This document shows, piece after piece, positions 1 through 7,997 of a DNA stretch of 48,173 nt. The DNA lies in assembly GCA_900757285.1 (NCBI GenBank), contig CAAENI010000299.1, forward strand, positions 1 to 48,173. Direction: 5' to 3'. Every line of letters starts with the position of its first letter. Positions within the stretch are counted from its first letter, which is position 1. Made by a program: the position numbers and the translations under genes. The notes beneath the pieces were generated by a model. The model ran no database searches and was not told where the DNA came from. It saw only the letters and a program-made list of their open reading frames with translations. This DNA is from an uncultured Collinsella sp. (GTDB taxonomy: Bacteria > Actinomycetota > Coriobacteriia > Coriobacteriales > Coriobacteriaceae).

Positions 1-263
1 AATCGGCAGGTGCGATTATATGCGCTCCAAGCATCCAATATATCGAGCAAATGGATGAAAAGCCGGAGGACTACTCACAAGAAGATGATGCAGGGCTTAA
101 TTTGATTGATTTCTATGTTCTTCCGCATTATCTTACAGCACCATTTAAGAAAGTTACCGAGAAAATAATAACTGAGTTTTCGGATTTGAATCTATGCCCA
201 ATTAACAATCGTCAGGGAATTGTAATTGATGGTGAAGGTTCAAAGGTTATTTGCAAAGAGTAA
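1..263 (+). CDS. S51-family peptidase / class I glutamine amidotransferase-like protein, C-terminal part (partial)
   Basis: The reading frame is open from the left edge (first full codon at 3) to a TAA at 261-263, so only about the last 86 residues are present. The first residues read SAGAI, which matches the nucleophile elbow of the S51 peptidase E family (G-x-SAGA with the catalytic Ser), and further on GLNLIDFYVLPHYL matches the family's conserved Pro-His segment. Family members are cytoplasmic Asp-dipeptidases or uncharacterised amidotransferase-like enzymes; which one this is cannot be told from the tail. The base composition is clearly more AT-rich than the rest of the window, and it is followed by transposase and recombinase debris, so I infer it belongs to a transferred segment. 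The ATG at 51 is internal, not the start. Confidence 0.75.
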   Translation, partial: SAGAIICAPSIQYIEQMDEKPEDYSQEDDAGLNLIDFYVLPHYLTAPFKKVTEKIITEFSDLNLCPINNRQGIVIDGEGSKVICKE

Positions 264-377
264 TTTAAAATTCCAGTATGCTGCACTCGTTCCTAGCAGG
301 GTTTGGGGCAGGCACGCCCCAACAAGAAGCCGTCCCAAAGGGGCAAGAATGGGGACTGCGGACGATTTCTTGGACCG

Positions 378-611
378 TTACGCGGCCCTTCCCAGCGCGG
401 AGCGGAACTCGGCCGGGGTGCGGCCACCGAGCGCATCGCTGCGCCTCTCCGTATTGTATCGGCCGATCCAGCCCCCGAGTTCCTCGATGAAGCGGGCGGG
501 GGTCCAGTCCGACCAGTCCCTGCCGTGCCAGAACTCCTTCTTGAGCAGGCCGAAGAAGCCCTCCATCGCCGCGTTGTCCGGGCTGCAGCCCTTGGCGGAC
601 TGGATTGGCTA
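378..611 (-). pseudogene. IS3-family transposase, C-terminal remnant
   Basis: On the minus strand, codons from 608 down to the TAA at 378-380 read SAKGCSPDNAAMEGFFGLLKKE and on to a typical IS3/IS150 integrase-core C-terminus (WIGRYNTERRSDALGGRTPAEFRSALG). The Glu in the AAMEGFFG segment is the last residue of the DDE triad; both catalytic Asp residues and the whole N-terminal part are missing. A TAG at 609-611 closes the frame upstream and no continuing transposase was recognised in the other frames. I read it as a dead fragment left by an insertion sequence. No clear terminal inverted repeats could be assigned. Confidence 0.8.
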
Positions 612-697
612 CGCTGATGTGGACAGTTCCGGGAGAGGCGCAAGAGACGGGAAGGCCGTGTGCGCGTTCCTGCGCGAGGGTCGTGGGGAGGGGCTGC

Positions 698-853
698 ATG
701 GGTACGGCGCCTGTCAACTCGGTCTACGTCTTTGATGACCGGGTCGTACTCAATATCAACTTCACGGATGATGCCAAAACGGTCACCCGTGAGGAAGTGT
801 TGGGTTCGAGTGCTGTGGACAATGCTCCAGTATGCTGGGATCGAACTCGCTAG
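698..853 (+). pseudogene. Serine recombinase (resolvase family), C-terminal remnant
   Basis: The frame ending with TAG at 851-853 contains PVNSVYVFDDRVVLNINF followed by a short TDDAKTVTREEVLGS segment. This matches the extreme C-terminus of large serine recombinases found on integrative elements of Clostridia and Actinobacteria (pattern LVNSVYVFDDR-VVLTFN-..KT). The catalytic resolvase domain, the recombinase domain and the zinc ribbon are absent. The remnant lies directly after the IS3 fragment, so the original gene was probably cut by deletion or insertion. An ATG at 698 has a purine-rich GGGGAGGGG just upstream, so a 51-residue peptide could in principle be made, but I infer no function. 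Its last 71 bases overlap, antisense, the 3' end of the DUF523 gene. Confidence 0.7.
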
Positions 854-1274
854 CCGGAATCACACGGTACCCGTGACGCAGCAGCAGATCGACAAAAACA
901 CCATTGCCCACAGTGAGCGTGCCGCTAAAGGTGCCATCGTAGACGCGACCCGCTCCGCACGAGGGGCTACGGTCCTGTAAGACGCACGCAGCGATCTCGG
1001 ACGGGCCGCCCGCCTGCTCGCACATATCGAGCGCGCGCTGAGCACCCTGGCGAAACTCGCGATCGACCGAGATGCCCTCGCAGGTACAAACCTCGCCATT
1101 CACAATCTCGGACGGCTTGCGCGGTGTGGGCAAGCCGCCAAAAACCTCGGGACACACCAACAGGACCTCGGTCCCTGTGCGTTCGCAGGCCTCGACCAAC
1201 GCGCGATGGTAATTGTCGAGCCCGTTATATTTGCAGCTCTCTCCCATCAAGCAGGCACTCACCACGATCTTCAT
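783..1274 (-). CDS. DUF523 domain-containing protein
   Basis: This is a 163-residue protein beginning MKIVVSACLMGESCKYNG, the hallmark start of DUF523 proteins, with the family motifs VCPEVFGGLPTPR, and the cysteine motif LQDRSPSCGAGRVYDGTF. The function of the family is unknown; the conserved cysteines suggest metal or redox chemistry. I chose the ATG at 1274 because GGGAGGG lies 7 bases upstream (1281-1287) and the family starts here; a TTG 15 bases upstream is less likely. The gene is followed by mobile-element debris: roughly the last 23 residues (after HGYRVIPASEFD) are encoded by the antisense strand of the recombinase remnant, so the original C-terminus has probably been replaced. Confidence 0.9.
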   Translation of the reverse strand: MKIVVSACLMGESCKYNGLDNYHRALVEACERTGTEVLLVCPEVFGGLPTPRKPSEIVNGEVCTCEGISVDREFRQGAQRALDMCEQAGGPSEIAACVLQDRSPSCGAGRVYDGTFSGTLTVGNGVFVDLLLRHGYRVIPASEFDPSILEHCPQHSNPTLPHG

Positions 1275-1293
1275 ACATATCCCTCCCAAACAA

Positions 1294-1330
1294 AACGCCC
1301 CATTTGAGATAGAAACTCAAATGGGGCGTT
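1294..1330 (-). terminator. Intrinsic terminator of ftsH
   Basis: A perfect 15-bp inverted repeat (AACGCCCCATTTGAG at 1294-1308 and its complement at 1316-1330) with a 7-base loop lies 19 bp after the ftsH stop. On the minus strand it is followed by TTTGTTTGGG. It also separates ftsH from DUF523. Confidence 0.85.
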
Positions 1331-1349
1331 CGACGTTGTGCAACCAGCC

Positions 1350-3257
1350 TTACTGCTGCTTTGGCATCAGCGGATTCTCGCGCGTGAGGAGATTCATGAA
1401 CTCCTCGCCCGTGATCGTCTCCTTCTTGTACAGATAACGAGCCAGCTCATGGAGCTTAAACTTGTTTTCCTTCAGGATCTGCAGGGCGCGGTCATGTGCG
1501 TCCTCGATCAGCTTGGCGACGATCGCGTCGACGCGCTCGGCCGTACCGGGGGCACAGGTGAGCGACGTGTCCTGGTTGAGGTAGGCATTCTGAACGGTAC
1601 CGAGCGCCATCATGCCAAACTCTTCCGACATACCAAAGCGCGTCACCATGTTGCGGGCGAGCTTGGTGGCCTGCTCGATATCATTGGCCGCGCCAGTCGT
1701 CATCTCACCAAAGATGAGCTCCTCGGCAGCACGTCCGCCGCAGTAGACAGCGAGCTTGTCGAGCACCTCCTGGCGCGTGGTCAAGAAGCGCTCGTCCTCC
1801 TCGACCTGCATGGTGTAGCCCAGAGCACCGCTCGTACGCGGCACGATGGTGATCTTCGTAACCGGCGCAGAACCCTTCTGGCGGGCGGCAACGACGGCAT
1901 GGCCGATCTCGTGATAGGACACGACCTGTTTCTCGTGATCGGACAGCACCGTGGACTTACGCTGCTGGCCGGCGATGACGACCTCCACCGACTCCTCGAA
2001 GTCGTCCTGGGTTGCACGCTTGCGACCCTCGCGAACGGCGCGCAGGGCGCCCTCGTTGATGATATTGGCCAGGTCGGCGCCCGAGGCTCCGGGCGTGGCG
2101 CGGGCAATCGCGGTCAGATCGATCGGCGGCTCGGTCTTCACACTCTTGGCGTGAAGCTCGAGGATGTTCTTGCGGCCGGTCAGGTCGGGCAGCTCAACGG
2201 GGATGCGGCGGTCAAAACGACCGGGGCGCAGCAGAGCGGGATCGAGGCTGTCAGGACGGTTGGTGGCAGCGAGGACGACGATACCCTTGTGGTTGTCGAA
2301 GCCATCCATCTCGGTCAGCAGCTGGTTGAGCGTTTGCTCACGCTCGTCGTTGCCGCTAAAGCCGCCACCGTCACGCTTTTTGCCGATGGTATCAATCTCA
2401 TCGATAAATACGATACAGGGGGCCTTTTCCTTAGCCTGCTTAAACAGGTCGCGCACCTTGGCGGCGCCACGGCCGACGAACATCTCGACGAACTCAGAGC
2501 CCGAAATGCTAAAGAACGGTACGCCCGCCTCGCCGGCAACAGCCTTGGCAAGCAGGGTCTTACCAGTGCCAGGAGGGCCCACGAGAAGAGCACCGCGCGG
2601 CAGCTTGGCGCCGATTTCCTCATAGCGCTGCGGCTTCTCCAGAAAGTCGACGACCTCCTTCAGGGATTCCTTGGCCTCTTCCTGACCAGCAACATCCTTA
2701 AAGGTCACGCCAACATCCTTGGAGGCGATAACGCGCGCACCGGACTTACCCAGACCGCCGCCGCCAAAGCCGCCGCCACCAAAATTCATGGACGGGCCGT
2801 CATCGCCCATGGCCTTCTTCATACGGCGGTTGAGCCACCAGCCGATGAGGAAGAAAATCGCCATGGGAAGGACGAGCGTGAGCAAGTAGTAAGTCATCAG
2901 GCCCGAGTTCTTATCGGGAACCACCGACTCCAGCGAGGCGCCGGCCTCGAGCACGCGATCGGTAAAGCCCGTGTCACTCGGCACGCCGGTCGTCTTGTAG
3001 GCGATGTTCTCGTCCTCGCCCTTCTTGGTGTAATAAATCGAGTAATCGTCCGTGTTGTACTCGACCTTGTCGACACTCTTCTTATCGAGCGCTTTGACAA
3101 ACGTCGAATAATCGGTCTTCGTAATCTGCTGCGTGTGACCGATGTTGGGGAACAGAACGGTCGAGAGCACGAGGTAGACGACGAAGGCGATGAGCACGTA
3201 GAGGATCATATTCCGTCTACGTTTGTTGTCATCCATCTCCATCTGCTTGAACTCCAT
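1350..3257 (-). CDS. ftsH: ATP-dependent zinc metalloprotease FtsH
   Basis: This 635-residue membrane AAA+ protease degrades misfolded membrane proteins and short-lived regulators. The visible layout is standard: a cytoplasmic start, TM1 at about residues 17-37, an extracytoplasmic domain, TM2 at about 122-142, a Gly-rich linker (159-170), the AAA module with Walker A GPPGTGKT (227-234), Walker B IVFIDE (282-287) and the pore loop EMFVGRGAAKVRDLF, then the zinc site HEIGH (449-453). The pore-loop segment reads FVGRGA where FVGVGA is usual. The start at 3257 has no clear ribosome site; Met6 at 3242, preceded by GGAG, is a reasonable alternative. It is divergent from cobO across 77 bp and ends in a strong terminator. 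Confidence 0.97.
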   Translation of the reverse strand: MEFKQMEMDDNKRRRNMILYVLIAFVVYLVLSTVLFPNIGHTQQITKTDYSTFVKALDKKSVDKVEYNTDDYSIYYTKKGEDENIAYKTTGVPSDTGFTDRVLEAGASLESVVPDKNSGLMTYYLLTLVLPMAIFFLIGWWLNRRMKKAMGDDGPSMNFGGGGFGGGGLGKSGARVIASKDVGVTFKDVAGQEEAKESLKEVVDFLEKPQRYEEIGAKLPRGALLVGPPGTGKTLLAKAVAGEAGVPFFSISGSEFVEMFVGRGAAKVRDLFKQAKEKAPCIVFIDEIDTIGKKRDGGGFSGNDEREQTLNQLLTEMDGFDNHKGIVVLAATNRPDSLDPALLRPGRFDRRIPVELPDLTGRKNILELHAKSVKTEPPIDLTAIARATPGASGADLANIINEGALRAVREGRKRATQDDFEESVEVVIAGQQRKSTVLSDHEKQVVSYHEIGHAVVAARQKGSAPVTKITIVPRTSGALGYTMQVEEDERFLTTRQEVLDKLAVYCGGRAAEELIFGEMTTGAANDIEQATKLARNMVTRFGMSEEFGMMALGTVQNAYLNQDTSLTCAPGTAERVDAIVAKLIEDAHDRALQILKENKFKLHELARYLYKKETITGEEFMNLLTRENPLMPKQQ

Positions 3258-3334
3258 CTACTGGGGTTGATAATGCTAACTAGAATACCCAACCCGGCCG
3301 GCGATAAACCGACGCCGGGCACGAAAGAATAGAG

Positions 3335-3820
3335 ATGGCATCACTCGAAGTCGGCAAGGTTCAGATCTATACGGGCGACGGCAAGGGCAAGACGACGGCT
3401 GCGCTGGGGCTCGCACTGCGCGCCACGGGCTATGGACTTAACGTGCTCATGCTTCAGTTTGCCAAGAAGCTACACTGCGCCGAACATGACGCAGCACCTC
3501 GATTGGGGCTACGCATCGTACAAGCCGACCGCGACACGCCCGAAGCCTGTGCCGCACAGATCATGGAGCTGGCGCGCGAGCAGATTAGCCAAGTTGACGT
3601 GCTGATATTGGATGAACTGGGAGAAGCCATGCGACGGGGGTTTGTGACGCGCGAAGATGTCGAAGCGTTGATCGCGATGAAACCAACCACCACGGAGCTC
3701 GTGCTCACCGGCCGCGGTCTGCTGCCCCTCGCCGATCTGGCAGACCTGGTCACCGAAATGCGCCCCGTCAAACACTACTTCGACAAAGGCCTCCTAGCCC
3801 GCCAAGGCATCGAATACTAA
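3335..3820 (+). CDS. cobO: Cob(I)yrinic acid a,c-diamide adenosyltransferase (CobO/BtuR/CobA family)
   Basis: This 161-residue P-loop protein has GDGKGKTT at residues 14-21, the diagnostic Walker A of the CobA/CobO corrinoid adenosyltransferases, followed by VLILDELGEAMRRGF (Walker B-like) and a terminal FDKGLLARQGIEY that matches the family's ending. The enzyme transfers the 5'-deoxyadenosyl group of ATP to Co(I) corrinoids to make coenzyme B12. It is slightly shorter than many homologues (about 170-200) because the N-terminal lid region is absent. No other cobalamin genes and no B12 riboswitch are seen next to it, so a salvage role is as likely as de novo synthesis. It is one of three intact plus-strand genes. 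Confidence 0.9.
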   Translation: MASLEVGKVQIYTGDGKGKTTAALGLALRATGYGLNVLMLQFAKKLHCAEHDAAPRLGLRIVQADRDTPEACAAQIMELAREQISQVDVLILDELGEAMRRGFVTREDVEALIAMKPTTTELVLTGRGLLPLADLADLVTEMRPVKHYFDKGLLARQGIEY

Positions 3821-3907
3821 ATGATCCGTAGGGGACGGAGGAAAACGGATCATTTTGCCTTATCGCCAGGTCAATGATCCGTTTTCCTCCGTCCCCTACG
3901 GATCATT
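3820..3907. repeat. Perfect 35-bp inverted repeat filling the gap between convergent cobO and the MATE gene
   Basis: The left arm is 3820-3854 and the right arm 3873-3907; they are exact reverse complements with an 18-base spacer. Each arm itself begins AATGATCCG and ends CGGATCATT, so it is a palindrome nested in a palindrome, with AGGGGACGGAGGAAAA as the core. The arms overlap the last base of the cobO stop codon and the stop codon of the MATE gene, so the repeat fills the whole intergenic space. It can act as a bidirectional terminator; its form is that of a REP/BIME-like dispersed element (inference). Confidence 0.9.
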
Positions 3908-5255
3908 AGGCGGTGGCGCGGCCGAGCCAGTTGCCGCTGTGATGGTAGACGGTAAACATCGTGGCGGTGATTACCCAGGTAACGGGGTAGACCAGCAGCA
4001 GATGCTCGAGCGAGGGGTCGAGCGGCATAATCGCGAACACCCACGCCACGCGGAGCACGACCGTGCCGAAGATCGTGAGCATCATAGGTTGGAAGCTCAC
4101 GCCAGCGCCGCGGATGGAGCCAGACGCGTTTTCGATAATCGAGAAGATCGCGTAGAACGGCGCGATGAAATGAAGAATCGTCGTGGTGTAGGCCGAAATT
4201 GCGGCATCGTCGATAAACAGACGCGACAACGGACCCGAGAACACAAGCAGCACGGCAGACAGGCCACCAATGAGCATAAACGACAGCACGAGCGACGTGT
4301 GATATCCCTTTCGCATGCGATCGTAATTGCGCGCACCAAAGTTCTGCGCCGAGAACGTGGTGATCGACACGCCAAGCGCCTCGGTCACCATCCAGACAAT
4401 GCCATCCAAACGGCCCGAAAGACCCCACGCCGTGGTGACATCGGCACCAAACGAGTTGACCGACACCTGAATCAAAACGTTGGAAATCGAATACGCAGCA
4501 GACTGAAAGCCAAGCGGCAGACCACACGAGATCATGCTCTTACAAATGCCAGGATCAATGCAGAGTTTGGACAGTGAAAGCCGCCACGCACCCGGAGCGT
4601 GCATCATACGAATCACGATCATCGTGGCGTTGGAGCAAATGGTCAGCGCCACCGCGATGCCGCAGCCCAGAGCCTCCATATGAAGCACGGCAACGAAGAT
4701 GACATCCAGCACCGCATTAACAAGGCAGCCGGAAGCAATGATCACAGCGGGACCGCGTGTGTCGCCCACGGCGCGCAGCAGCGCCGTTCCCATATTGAGC
4801 AGCAGCGCCGCAACCATGGCGGCAAAATAGCAACGAGCATAGGCCACGCCCTCGGCCAATAGTTCATGCGGCGTGTTCATAAGTACCAGCATGGGCTCAA
4901 CGAACACTATGCAAAGAATCGAGAAAACGATACCGCCCACCAGCGCGAGCGTCATGGCCGTATGGACCGAACGACTCAATCGCTCATCATCGTGCTGACC
5001 AAAATACTGACCGGTAATGACCGCGCAGCCAGCGCCAACGCCAACGCAAAAGCCAATGCAGAGCTCGGTGAGCACCATCGTGGCTTGAATGCCACCCAGC
5101 GCGAGCTTGCCGCCAAACTGGCCGACGATATACGTACCAATAAGCGTGTAAGCCTGCTGAAAAAACGAGCTAAAGAAGATAGGGACGCACAGCGACAGCA
5201 GCTGTTGCCAAATGACACCCTGCGTTACATCGATAGCCGTAGATTTCTTAGCCAC
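3906..5255 (-). CDS. MATE family efflux transporter
   Basis: This is a 449-residue integral membrane protein with about 12 hydrophobic segments in two similar halves, the pattern of the MATE/DinF-NorM exporters that expel drugs or metabolites in exchange for Na+ or H+. Recognisable family segments include SLCVPIFFSSFFQQAYTL near the N-terminus, TALLRAVGDTRGPA between TM4 and TM5, and NASGSIRGAGVSFQPM in the second half. I chose the GTG at 5255 because GGGAGGG lies just upstream; longer in-frame starts lack such a site. Substrate cannot be inferred. The stop codon lies inside the 35-bp inverted repeat. Confidence 0.93.
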   Translation of the reverse strand: MAKKSTAIDVTQGVIWQQLLSLCVPIFFSSFFQQAYTLIGTYIVGQFGGKLALGGIQATMVLTELCIGFCVGVGAGCAVITGQYFGQHDDERLSRSVHTAMTLALVGGIVFSILCIVFVEPMLVLMNTPHELLAEGVAYARCYFAAMVAALLLNMGTALLRAVGDTRGPAVIIASGCLVNAVLDVIFVAVLHMEALGCGIAVALTICSNATMIVIRMMHAPGAWRLSLSKLCIDPGICKSMISCGLPLGFQSAAYSISNVLIQVSVNSFGADVTTAWGLSGRLDGIVWMVTEALGVSITTFSAQNFGARNYDRMRKGYHTSLVLSFMLIGGLSAVLLVFSGPLSRLFIDDAAISAYTTTILHFIAPFYAIFSIIENASGSIRGAGVSFQPMMLTIFGTVVLRVAWVFAIMPLDPSLEHLLLVYPVTWVITATMFTVYHHSGNWLGRATA

Positions 5256-5380
5256 ACGCCCTCCCCACCAGCGTACGTCAAACAACAAAACGGCAATTTA
5301 AGACCAAAGCCAATACCAGCTTAGCACCGACCGACGTCGGCCGAAACGCCCCGAACCAGAGCCCGGTGCTAACTATCTGC

Positions 5381-6295
5381 CTAGTGATACAGCCCCGGCT
5401 GGTAGTGATACTCGTTGCTCACGTGCGGGCACAGCTGCCAAAAGGCGACGGCACTCGCCGCGGCCACGTTGAGCGAATCGACCCCGTGCGCCATCGGAAT
5501 GCGCACGGCCCGGTCACAACCCGCGATGGTCTTGGCGCCCAGGCCGGCACCCTCGGTGCCCATAAAGATCGCCAGGCGATCAATCTCCTGCAGCACGGGA
5601 TCGTCCAGCGAAACGGAGTCATCCGTCAACGCCATGGCGGCACAGGAAAATCCAGAATTGTGCAGCGCAGCCAGGCCATCATGCGGCCATACGCGCGCCT
5701 CGCTGCCAATGCGCGTCCAGGGCACCTGGAACACCGTGCCCATGCTCACACGAGCCGAGCGACGATACAGTGGATCGCAGCACGTAGGGCTCACCAGAAT
5801 GCCGTCGACATTGAGCGCGGCAGCCGAACGGAAAATTGCGCCCACGTTCGTGTGGTCGACAATACCCTCGAGCACGCATACGCGCACTGGGCGCTCCCCC
5901 GCCACCTCGACGACGCCGCCCAAGAACTCATCAACCGGAATCTGACGCGGGCGACGGAACGCCGCGAGCGCACCGCGAGTCACGTTAAAGCCCGTCAACT
6001 GCTCCATGAGTTCCATGGAGGCCACGAACACGGGAACCGGGCCGGCGCCCTCGCACACAACCAGGCGCTCAAACAGCGGCATCATTTGATCGAGCCAGCG
6101 TTCGCCCAAAAGAAAGCTCACCGGCTGGTATCCGGCGCGAACCGCACGCTCGATGACCTTGGCACTCTCGGCGATAAAAATGCCCTTCTGCGGCTCCAGC
6201 ACGCAGCGAAGCTCACGCTCGGTCAGTCGCACGTAGGCATCGAGCCGCTCGTCCTCGAGAGAATCGATTCGCAGCACCTCAACGGCATCAGTCAT
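5381..6295 (-). CDS. TrmH/SpoU-family RNA 2'-O-methyltransferase
   Basis: This 304-residue protein has the three SPOUT motifs of the SpoU/TrmH family: VDHTNVGAIFRSAAALNVDG (motif 1), FMGTEGAGLG (motif 2) and RIPMAHGVDSLNVAAASAVA (motif 3), which together form the knotted SAM site that methylates ribose 2'-OH groups of tRNA or rRNA. An N-terminal substrate-binding domain (about residues 1-110) precedes it. The target nucleotide cannot be told from the sequence. The ATG at 6295 has AAGAAGGG upstream at a somewhat long distance; an ATG at 6328 is the alternative. It lies between folA and the MATE gene on the same strand. Confidence 0.9.
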   Translation of the reverse strand: MTDAVEVLRIDSLEDERLDAYVRLTERELRCVLEPQKGIFIAESAKVIERAVRAGYQPVSFLLGERWLDQMMPLFERLVVCEGAGPVPVFVASMELMEQLTGFNVTRGALAAFRRPRQIPVDEFLGGVVEVAGERPVRVCVLEGIVDHTNVGAIFRSAAALNVDGILVSPTCCDPLYRRSARVSMGTVFQVPWTRIGSEARVWPHDGLAALHNSGFSCAAMALTDDSVSLDDPVLQEIDRLAIFMGTEGAGLGAKTIAGCDRAVRIPMAHGVDSLNVAAASAVAFWQLCPHVSNEYHYQPGLYH

Positions 6296-6341
6296 AGCAG
6301 CCAGCCCGCACCCTTCTTTACAGCGCATCTATACCAAACGA

Positions 6342-6360
6342 GGCGACGCTAAGCGCCGCC
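6342..6360 (-). terminator. Possible weak terminator after folA
   Basis: A short GC-rich hairpin (GGCGACGCTAAGCGCCGCC on plus, one mismatch) lies about 45 bp past the folA stop. On the minus strand only TCGTTTGG follows, so the U-tract is weak. Confidence 0.35.
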
Positions 6361-6404
6361 CCATGCATTCAAACAACCCGATGATACCGTTCACGCCAGA
6401 CGAT

Positions 6405-6923
6405 TTACGCCTCAACGCGACGATACGTCACGAACTCATAATCGACACCCTCGTCTCCCTCGCCCGAGGCAATCGTGGCAACACCGTCACGCCGCGCAAT
6501 CTCCCACGCGGGATCGGCATCCAAATCGGGAAAGTACGTATCCACGTCATGCACGCAATGGTTATGCGTAACCTCGGCCTCCACGCAATACGGCAAAAAC
6601 TGTCGATATACCTCGCCGCCGCCGATTACCCAGGCAACGGGTTCATCGGCAACCGCGGCAAGCGCCTCGTCGATACTATGCACCACGTCGACGCCCTCGG
6701 GAGCAAAGTCCTCATCGCGCGTGAGCACGATATTGCGGCGGTTCTTGAGCGGACGTCCGCCGGGATAACTCAGCAGCGTCTTGCGTCCCATAATGACCGG
6801 GCAACCTTTGGTACACGCCACAAAATGGCGCATGTCGGCGCGATTGGACACGACCATGTCACCCTCGCACCCAATGCCCCAATCGTCACACACGGCGACA
6901 ATGGCAGAAAGCTTACACCTCAT
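6405..6923 (-). CDS. folA: Dihydrofolate reductase
   Basis: This 172-residue enzyme reduces dihydrofolate to tetrahydrofolate with NADPH, regenerating the folate oxidised by thymidylate synthase. Family motifs are present in order: LSAIVAVCDDWGIGCEGDMV near the N-terminus (with Trp and Gly of the Met20-like loop), GCPVIMGRKTLLS (NADPH site), RNIVLTRD, and VIGGGEVYRQFLPYC. The ATG at 6923 is chosen because TAGGTGA sits 7 bases upstream; a GTG at 6932 abutting the thyA stop is the alternative. The gene follows thyA by 9 bp, so the two form an operon in which the reductase directly serves the synthase. Confidence 0.95.
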   Translation of the reverse strand: MRCKLSAIVAVCDDWGIGCEGDMVVSNRADMRHFVACTKGCPVIMGRKTLLSYPGGRPLKNRRNIVLTRDEDFAPEGVDVVHSIDEALAAVADEPVAWVIGGGEVYRQFLPYCVEAEVTHNHCVHDVDTYFPDLDADPAWEIARRDGVATIASGEGDEGVDYEFVTYRRVEA

Positions 6924-6932
6924 GCGCGTCAC

Positions 6933-7781
6933 CTACACCGCAATGGGGATGTTCTTGACCTGAGGGCCGTGCTCATAGCCCTCGACGATCAGATCATCGG
7001 TCGTAAACGCATAGAAGTCATGCACATCGGGGTTGAGCGTTACCTTGGGCGCAGCAAACTGCGGACGCTCAATAAGCTCGCGAACGATATCGACATGACG
7101 GTCGTAAATGTGGGCATCGGCAATCACATGCAGCAGCTCGCCAGCGATCATATCGACCGACTGCGCGACCATCATCAGCAAAATGGCGTACTGGCACACA
7201 TTCCAGTTGTTCGCAGCCAAAATATCCTGGCTGCGCTGGTTGAGAATCATGTTGAGCGTCGGTTTATCATCCTGCGGACGCTGCGTCACGTTATACGTCA
7301 CGCTGTAAGCACACGGATACAGGTGCATCTCGGACAGGTCGCTAAACACATAGGTGTTCGTCATAATGCGGCGGCTGTACGGCGTGTTCTTAAGGTCGTA
7401 CAGCACGCGATCCATCTGGTCAAAGTCGCCCTCGGCATAATGGCTCTTCTGCCCAATCTGATACCCGTAGGCCTTGCCGATGGAGCCAGTCTCGTCGGCC
7501 CACTCGTCCCAAATATGGCTGTTGAGGTCATGCACGTTATTGGACTTCTTTTGATAGATCCATAGGATCTCATCCATGGCAGATTTGAGGGCCGTACGAC
7601 GCAAGGTAAGCGCCGGAAACTCCTCACGTAGGTCATAGCGTGCCGTGACACCAAAGTTTTTAATGGTATAGGCAGGGGTGCCATCCTCCCACACCGGGCG
7701 GACCTTTTGGCCCTCGGTGGTGGTGCCATGGTCCAGAATATCGCGGCACATGGTTACAAAGTGTTGATCAGCCTTGCTCAT
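6933..7781 (-). CDS. thyA: Thymidylate synthase
   Basis: This 282-residue enzyme methylates dUMP to dTMP using methylene-tetrahydrofolate. The active-site Cys lies in HLYPCAYSVTYNVTQ, and the substrate-binding segment NMILNQRSQDILAANNWNVCQYA is present; this wording fits the ThyA subgroup found in Bacillus-type Gram-positives rather than E. coli. HVIADAHIYDRHVD near the C-terminus and the terminal KNIPIAV (closing the active site with a C-terminal Val) are intact. The ATG at 7781 follows a strong AGGAGGG; the 48 extra in-frame codons upstream are not likely to be translated. A TACAAT at 7816-7821 (minus strand) is a possible -10 element. Confidence 0.97.
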   Translation of the reverse strand: MSKADQHFVTMCRDILDHGTTTEGQKVRPVWEDGTPAYTIKNFGVTARYDLREEFPALTLRRTALKSAMDEILWIYQKKSNNVHDLNSHIWDEWADETGSIGKAYGYQIGQKSHYAEGDFDQMDRVLYDLKNTPYSRRIMTNTYVFSDLSEMHLYPCAYSVTYNVTQRPQDDKPTLNMILNQRSQDILAANNWNVCQYAILLMMVAQSVDMIAGELLHVIADAHIYDRHVDIVRELIERPQFAAPKVTLNPDVHDFYAFTTDDLIVEGYEHGPQVKNIPIAV

Positions 7782-7918
7782 TGACCCTCCTGTCAGTCGC
7801 CTAAAAGCGAGATTCATTGTATCCCAGGCGCGCAGTGTCGGATTGGACACTTGGGTCGGCACACGCAATGCGCGGCAGCCAGCACCCCCACAATCGCAGA
7901 CGTAACAACTTTGAATTT

Positions 7919-7983
7919 CTGACATATGCTAAAAAAGCTTGCGCGGAACCGCATACACGCTATCCTATTACTGACATATGTCA
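7919..7983 (+). promoter_or_regulatory. Promoter and symmetric operator-like sites of the DUF134/NifX gene
   Basis: CTGACATATG occurs twice, at 7919-7928 and 7971-7980, exactly 52 bp apart (about five helical turns). The second copy is completed to a 12-bp palindrome TGACATATGTCA (7972-7983). Between them lie a possible -35 TTGCGC (7939-7944) and -10 TATCCT (7961-7966) with a 16-bp spacer, which would put the start of transcription on the palindrome. The arrangement suits repression, possibly by the downstream helix-turn-helix protein itself (inference). Confidence 0.5.
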
Positions 7984-7997
7984 GATTTGGAGAGAGT

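Noticed and set aside
1338..3332. Long plus-strand open frame (664 codons) opposite ftsH
   Set aside because: It is the antisense shadow of ftsH in high-GC DNA; no family is recognisable and codon use follows the real gene's complement.
3258..3334. Cobalamin riboswitch before cobO
   Set aside because: The spacer is only 77 bp and has no B12-box-like sequence.
5321..5372. TTAGCACCG and CGGTGCTAA, a 9-bp inverted repeat with a 34-base spacer, between the TrmH-type gene and the MATE gene
   Set aside because: The arms are short and far apart, there is no T run and no promoter or binding-site context; chance cannot be excluded.
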